This document shows positions 60,549 to 64,000 of a stretch of 64,000 bases of DNA, in pieces. Made by a program: the position numbers and the translations under genes. This DNA comes from Haloarcula amylovorans. GTDB lineage: Archaea > Halobacteriota > Halobacteria > Halobacteriales > Haloarculaceae. The stretch is taken from assembly GCF_004681185.1 (NCBI RefSeq), contig NZ_SRIF01000004.1, positions 62,001 to 126,000 on the forward strand. The letters run 5' to 3'. A model generated the notes under the pieces. The model saw nothing but the letters and a program-made list of their open reading frames with translations. It did not search any database and was not told the DNA's origin. Each line of letters opens with the position of its first letter. The first letter of the stretch is position 1.

Positions 60549-61700
60549 TTACTGCGACTGCGGTCCCGTTTCGGCCGAGGAGGTAGCGCGCTTCGTGCGT
60601 TCGATGGAATCAGTCTCGGCGATACGGTCGCCGGTGGCCGCATCGAACCCGTGGACCAGCGTTTCGTCGAGCCCGAGCCAGACAGTATCGCCGCGCGAGG
60701 CGTCCACCGTACTCGGTGCGACGATGGTCAGTTCGATATCGTCGCCGACGTTGACGTCGATAATCTGCTCGTCGCCTTGCGGCTCGGTCACTTCGACTTC
60801 CGCCTGGATCGTGTTGTCGGTCGGTTCCGTGTAGACGTTGAAGTACTGCGGGCGGACGCCGAGCGTGAACTCGTCGTAGTCGTGGTATCGTTCGGCGACC
60901 GATGACTGGAATTCGACGTCGAAGGCTTCGGGGGCACGCTTCGCACGGATGCGGTCTCCGTCGGTCTCGACTTCGACGAAGTTCATCGACGGGCTGCCAA
61001 TGAAGCCGGCCACGAAGATGTTAGCCGGTTCGTGGTACACCTCGTCCGGCGAGCCGATCTGCTGGATGTTTCCGTCGTCCATCACGACGAGTTTGTCACC
61101 GAGCGACATCGCTTCCTCCTGGTCGTGCGTGACGTACAGCGTCGTGATGTCCATCTCCCGCTGGAGGACCTTGATGCGGCTGCGCATACTGACTTTGAGC
61201 TTGGCGTCTAAGTTCGCCAGCGGCTCGTCCATCAGGAAGACGGCCGGTCGTCGGATGATGGCCCGACCCAGCGCGACACGCTGTTGCTGACCACCGCTGA
61301 GGTTGGCGATGTCCCGGTCCAACAGCTCTGGAATCTCGAGCATCTCCGCGACTTGGTCGACGCGCTGTTTCTGCTCTTGCTTGTCGACATCCGCGACCTT
61401 CAGCGGGTAGCCGATGTTCTCGCGGACGGTCATGTGCGGGTACAGCGCGAAGTTCTGGAACACCATGGCGATGTTCCGGTTCTTCGGGTGGACGTTCGTC
61501 ACGTCGTGGTCGTCGAGCGTAATCGTCCCGGACGTGGGCTGGGTCAGACCGGCCAGACATCTGAGCGTCGTGGTCTTGCCACACCCGCTCGGTCCGAGGA
61601 GAATCGTGAACTCGCCGTCGTCGACGTGTAAGTTCACGTCTTCGATCGCGATCGTATCGCCGTACTGCTTCTTGACTGAGTCGTATTCGACTGTAACCAT
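60549..61700 (-). CDS. Sugar ABC transporter ATPase (MalK type), importer 3
   Basis: 383 aa. Walker A GPSGCGKTTTLR, Q-loop IAMVFQNFALYPH, signature LSGGQQQR, Walker B AVFLMDEPLANLD, switch His YVTHDQEEAM. The C-terminal regulatory domain has LGVRPQYFNVY and WLGLDETLVHGFDAATGDRI. Last gene of the third importer operon; 82 bases after the MalG-type gene. Confidence 0.94.
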   Translation of the reverse strand: MVTVEYDSVKKQYGDTIAIEDVNLHVDDGEFTILLGPSGCGKTTTLRCLAGLTQPTSGTITLDDHDVTNVHPKNRNIAMVFQNFALYPHMTVRENIGYPLKVADVDKQEQKQRVDQVAEMLEIPELLDRDIANLSGGQQQRVALGRAIIRRPAVFLMDEPLANLDAKLKVSMRSRIKVLQREMDITTLYVTHDQEEAMSLGDKLVVMDDGNIQQIGSPDEVYHEPANIFVAGFIGSPSMNFVEVETDGDRIRAKRAPEAFDVEFQSSVAERYHDYDEFTLGVRPQYFNVYTEPTDNTIQAEVEVTEPQGDEQIIDVNVGDDIELTIVAPSTVDASRGDTVWLGLDETLVHGFDAATGDRIAETDSIERTKRATSSAETGPQSQ

Positions 61701-61782
61701 AGTTAACGTACCTCCGTAACCGCGTCTCTCGCCGCCGGTCGGCCGACCGGGGAAGTGCTTCCTCGCTGGAACGGGAGTCGCG

Positions 61783-62700
61783 TCATTTGCCGACGGCCCC
61801 CATGCTGAACCCGCGGACGAGTTGCTGACGCGCGATGAACGCGAACAGCAACACTGGGACGAGGGCTATCGTCGCCGCGACGCTCATGTTGATCCACTGC
61901 ACCGAGAACTTCGTGACGAACGACGCGAGACCGACCGGAACGGTCATCGCGTTGCTGTTCAGGGCGAGGATGACGGCGAACAGCAACTCGTTCCACGTGA
62001 TGATGGTGGTGAAGATCGCCGAGGCGATCAGCCCCGGCTTCACCAGGGGCACGACGATCTTGAAGAACGCGCCCATATGCGTGTGGCCGTCGATCATCGC
62101 CGACTCGATGAGGCTGTCGGGCACCTCCTCGAAGAACCCCTTCATCATCCAGACTGCGAAGGGGATGTTGAACATCGTGTAGACGAGGATGAGCCCCGGA
62201 AGCGTGTTCACCAGCCCGATACCGCGGAAGATGACGAACAGCGGGATGATCGTTACGATCGGTGGCATGAACCGCGTCGAGAGGATATAGAAGGGCAGGT
62301 GGAAATCGAGGTTGTAGGGGTAATCGAAGGTGACGAATGCGTACGCCGCCATCGCGCCGATGGTCGTTGCGATGACCGTCGTCACGATCGTCACGACCGT
62401 GCTGTTGATCAGGAACGTCACGAAGTCGGGTCGCTGAGCGAACAGCTGTGCGAAGTTACCGAACTGCGCGTCGAGCGGAATCCACTGTGGCGGGAACGAG
62501 AGCAGCGTCTGTCGCGTCTTGAGCGTCGCCGTGACGAGCCAGTAGATGGGGAACAGCGTCCAAACGAGGAAGACGCCGAGCAACGCGTAGACGACGCCTT
62601 TCGTGACGCCGTAGTCGGCGAGTCGTTGCTGGAACTGTTCGAGTCCCGATGGCTCTTTGTAGGGCTGTACGTTCGCCGCCCCGTCTTGTTTCGTTGTCAT
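61783..62700 (-). CDS. Sugar ABC transporter permease, MalG-type, importer 3
   Basis: 305 aa with six predicted helices and docking loop LIESAMIDGHTHMGAFFKIV, then VPLVKPGLIASAI. An in-frame cytoplasmic N-terminus (QDGAANVQPYKEPSGLEQF) precedes helix 1. The C-terminus LVRGFSMGAVGK is typical. Overlaps the MalF-type gene by 4 bases. Confidence 0.93.
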   Translation of the reverse strand: MTTKQDGAANVQPYKEPSGLEQFQQRLADYGVTKGVVYALLGVFLVWTLFPIYWLVTATLKTRQTLLSFPPQWIPLDAQFGNFAQLFAQRPDFVTFLINSTVVTIVTTVIATTIGAMAAYAFVTFDYPYNLDFHLPFYILSTRFMPPIVTIIPLFVIFRGIGLVNTLPGLILVYTMFNIPFAVWMMKGFFEEVPDSLIESAMIDGHTHMGAFFKIVVPLVKPGLIASAIFTTIITWNELLFAVILALNSNAMTVPVGLASFVTKFSVQWINMSVAATIALVPVLLFAFIARQQLVRGFSMGAVGK

Positions 62701-63641
62701 GATCCGAACTCCACGTTGGCGATTTTGACGAAGCTCATTGCCAGTATCAACACCAGCACGAGCAGCGAGACGGCCATCGCCGAGGCTTCACCGAAGTTGT
62801 TGAATCGGAACGCGGTCCGATACATCTGCATGCTGATCACGTTCGTCGCACTGGACGGGCCGCCGCGCGTGAGGATGTATATCTTCGCGAACACCCGTAG
62901 CGCGTCGACGAGTCGGATGATCAGCACCAAGACGATCAGCGACTTGAGGTAGGGCAGCGTGATGTCGATGAACCGCTGTCTTCGGGAGGCTCCGTCCATA
63001 ATCGCCGCTTCCCTGATATCGTCGGGCACCGACTGCAGCCCCGCGAACAGTACTAGTACGACCAGCGGCGTCCACTGCCAGATGTCGGTCAGGATGACCG
63101 AATACAGCGCCACGCTGGTCTCGCTGATCCACCCGACGTTCGCGCCGCCGGTCAGCGGGGCGGCGATGTAGTCAAGCAGCCCGCTCGGTGCGTACATGAG
63201 CCGCCAGATGAGACCGATGACCGTTGGCGAGAGGATCATCGGGATGAGGATGAGCGTCTGCCAGAGGCCGCGTAACTTGATTTTCTTATTCAACAACAGC
63301 GCGATGGCGAACCCGAGGACGAACTCGACGCCGACCGCGATGACGACGAACTTTCCGGTGACGGCGAGGGAGTTGAGGAACGCCTCGTTGCTGGCCAGAT
63401 CGACGTAGTTCTGGATCCCGATGAACGTCGTCCCGGTCGGCAGGAACTGCTGGGTCGACATCTGTAGCGCGCGGACGAGTGGGTAGAACGTCAGCGCGAA
63501 GAGGATGAAGACCGCCGGCAGCGTCATCAGCCACTTGAGATGATCGTCCACCCACAGCAGCGCTCGCTCTCGGGTCGACTGGTCGGTCTGGAAGCTGGAG
63601 ACCTCTGAGGCCGCTACGTCCTGTTCTGTCTCAGTTGCCAT
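62697..63641 (-). CDS. Sugar ABC transporter permease, MalF-type, importer 3
   Basis: 314 aa, six predicted helices starting WLMTLPAVFILFALTFYPLV. Docking loop IREAAIMDGASRRQRFIDI followed by TLPYLKSLIVLV. It overlaps the MalG-type gene by 4 bases and follows the binding-protein gene by 94 bases. Confidence 0.93.
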   Translation of the reverse strand: MATETEQDVAASEVSSFQTDQSTRERALLWVDDHLKWLMTLPAVFILFALTFYPLVRALQMSTQQFLPTGTTFIGIQNYVDLASNEAFLNSLAVTGKFVVIAVGVEFVLGFAIALLLNKKIKLRGLWQTLILIPMILSPTVIGLIWRLMYAPSGLLDYIAAPLTGGANVGWISETSVALYSVILTDIWQWTPLVVLVLFAGLQSVPDDIREAAIMDGASRRQRFIDITLPYLKSLIVLVLIIRLVDALRVFAKIYILTRGGPSSATNVISMQMYRTAFRFNNFGEASAMAVSLLVLVLILAMSFVKIANVEFGS

Positions 63642-63735
63642 CGTTCCTCTGTGGGTGCCCGGACGAGCGAAGTCGTCTCGGCGGGAGCGAAGTCGTGTTC
63701 ACATCGCGGCTCTGTAAGTTTGCGTCCATGTCGAA

Positions 63736-64000
63736 TCACTCGTAGTAGCCGGCGTTCTCTAACGTCGATTCGATCTGGTTTTTCGCCTTCTGTGTCATCT
63801 CGCTGGGCGACATGTCACCCGCCAGCGCGCTGTTGAGTAGTTCTCCGTGGTTGACACCGAACTCGGAGTAAAGCGGCGTCCGGGGCCGCCACTGTGCGTT
63901 CTGTAGACTCTCGTACAGGGCGGGGAACCACGGTTGGGCGTCCATGTTGTTCTCGAAGGTGTCGTGCCGGAATGGGACGCCGCCCAGTTCCACGTACTGT
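63736..64000 (-). CDS. Sugar ABC transporter substrate-binding protein, importer 3 (C-terminal part)
   Basis: The last 87 residues before the stop at 63736 are seen; the gene runs off the right edge and codons at 63994-64000 continue the frame. The sequence (PALYESLQNAQWRPRTPLYS, HGELLNSALAGDMSPSEMTQ, KAKNQIESTLENAGYYE) is the usual C-terminus of family 1 solute-binding proteins, where the LNSALAG helix closes the ligand cleft. It would deliver sugar to the permeases downstream. Confidence 0.85.
   Translation of the reverse strand, partial: QYVELGGVPFRHDTFENNMDAQPWFPALYESLQNAQWRPRTPLYSEFGVNHGELLNSALAGDMSPSEMTQKAKNQIESTLENAGYYE

Noticed and set aside
1..64000. tRNA, rRNA, CRISPR arrays, intact insertion sequences and replication origin
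   Set aside because: I looked for tRNA T-loop patterns, regular spaced repeats, transposase genes and Cdc6/Orc-type genes and saw none.

Overview
The window is haloarchaeal chromosome or megaplasmid DNA (class Halobacteria). The proteins are strongly acidic, third codon positions are GC-rich, many starts are leaderless with an archaeal TATA element about 26 bases upstream, secreted proteins carry Tat twin-arginine signals with an archaeal lipobox, and the left end holds a gas vesicle operon in the haloarchaeal order gvpI-J-K-L-M.

Left part (1-16.9 kb): the tail of the gas vesicle cluster, then a mixed set of small operons: a rubredoxin-like protein, a YdjM-type membrane hydrolase, a GNAT-zinc ribbon fusion, an F420-dependent oxidoreductase, a PHP phosphoesterase plus a lipid kinase, BrkB, AIM24, a Tat-exported PQQ-type beta-propeller with a membrane partner, a DUF7544-like membrane protein, a methyltransferase and a TRAM protein. 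Three small genes are described here from direct reading: 49 aa at 7919-8068, a 47 aa two-CxxC zinc finger at 10913-11056, and a 47 aa GTG-start partner at 10756-10899.

An AT-rich, gene-free strip (16.9-17.27 kb) separates this from a carbohydrate island that fills the rest of the window. 17.3-32.3 kb looks like a complete L-rhamnose diketo-hydrolase pathway: RhaM-type mutarotase, SDR dehydrogenase, COG3618 lactonase, RhmD-like dehydratase, zinc dehydrogenase, FAH-family hydrolase, an ABC importer, an IclR regulator, and a LutC plus LutB/LutA-fusion pair that would oxidise the L-lactate product. An F420-type LLM enzyme is embedded beside the dehydratase. 33.5-51.7 kb adds polymer handling: a second IclR gene, an intracellular GH28-like beta-helix, two Tat-exported beta-helix proteins, a second ABC importer with a 54 aa membrane protein, an aldo-keto reductase, a Gfo/Idh/MocA protein, a LarA-like racemase, a glycerate 2-kinase and a GH105 hydrolase. 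Together these suggest use of a rhamnose-uronic acid polymer; rhamnogalacturonan fits best, because no sulfatase is present as ulvan would need. 53-64 kb holds a PEP synthase with a changed catalytic Cys, two paralogous sugar isomerase-like proteins, another Gfo/Idh/MocA protein, an enolase-superfamily dehydratase and a third ABC importer running off the right end.

Two long gene-poor gaps (32.3-33.5 and 51.7-53.0 kb) hold the least explained sequence: a palindromic MITE-like element, a run of three strong hairpins, a paired operator-like palindrome around the second IclR gene, a degraded reading frame, and a 16 bp exact repeat shared with the gap at 55.7 kb.
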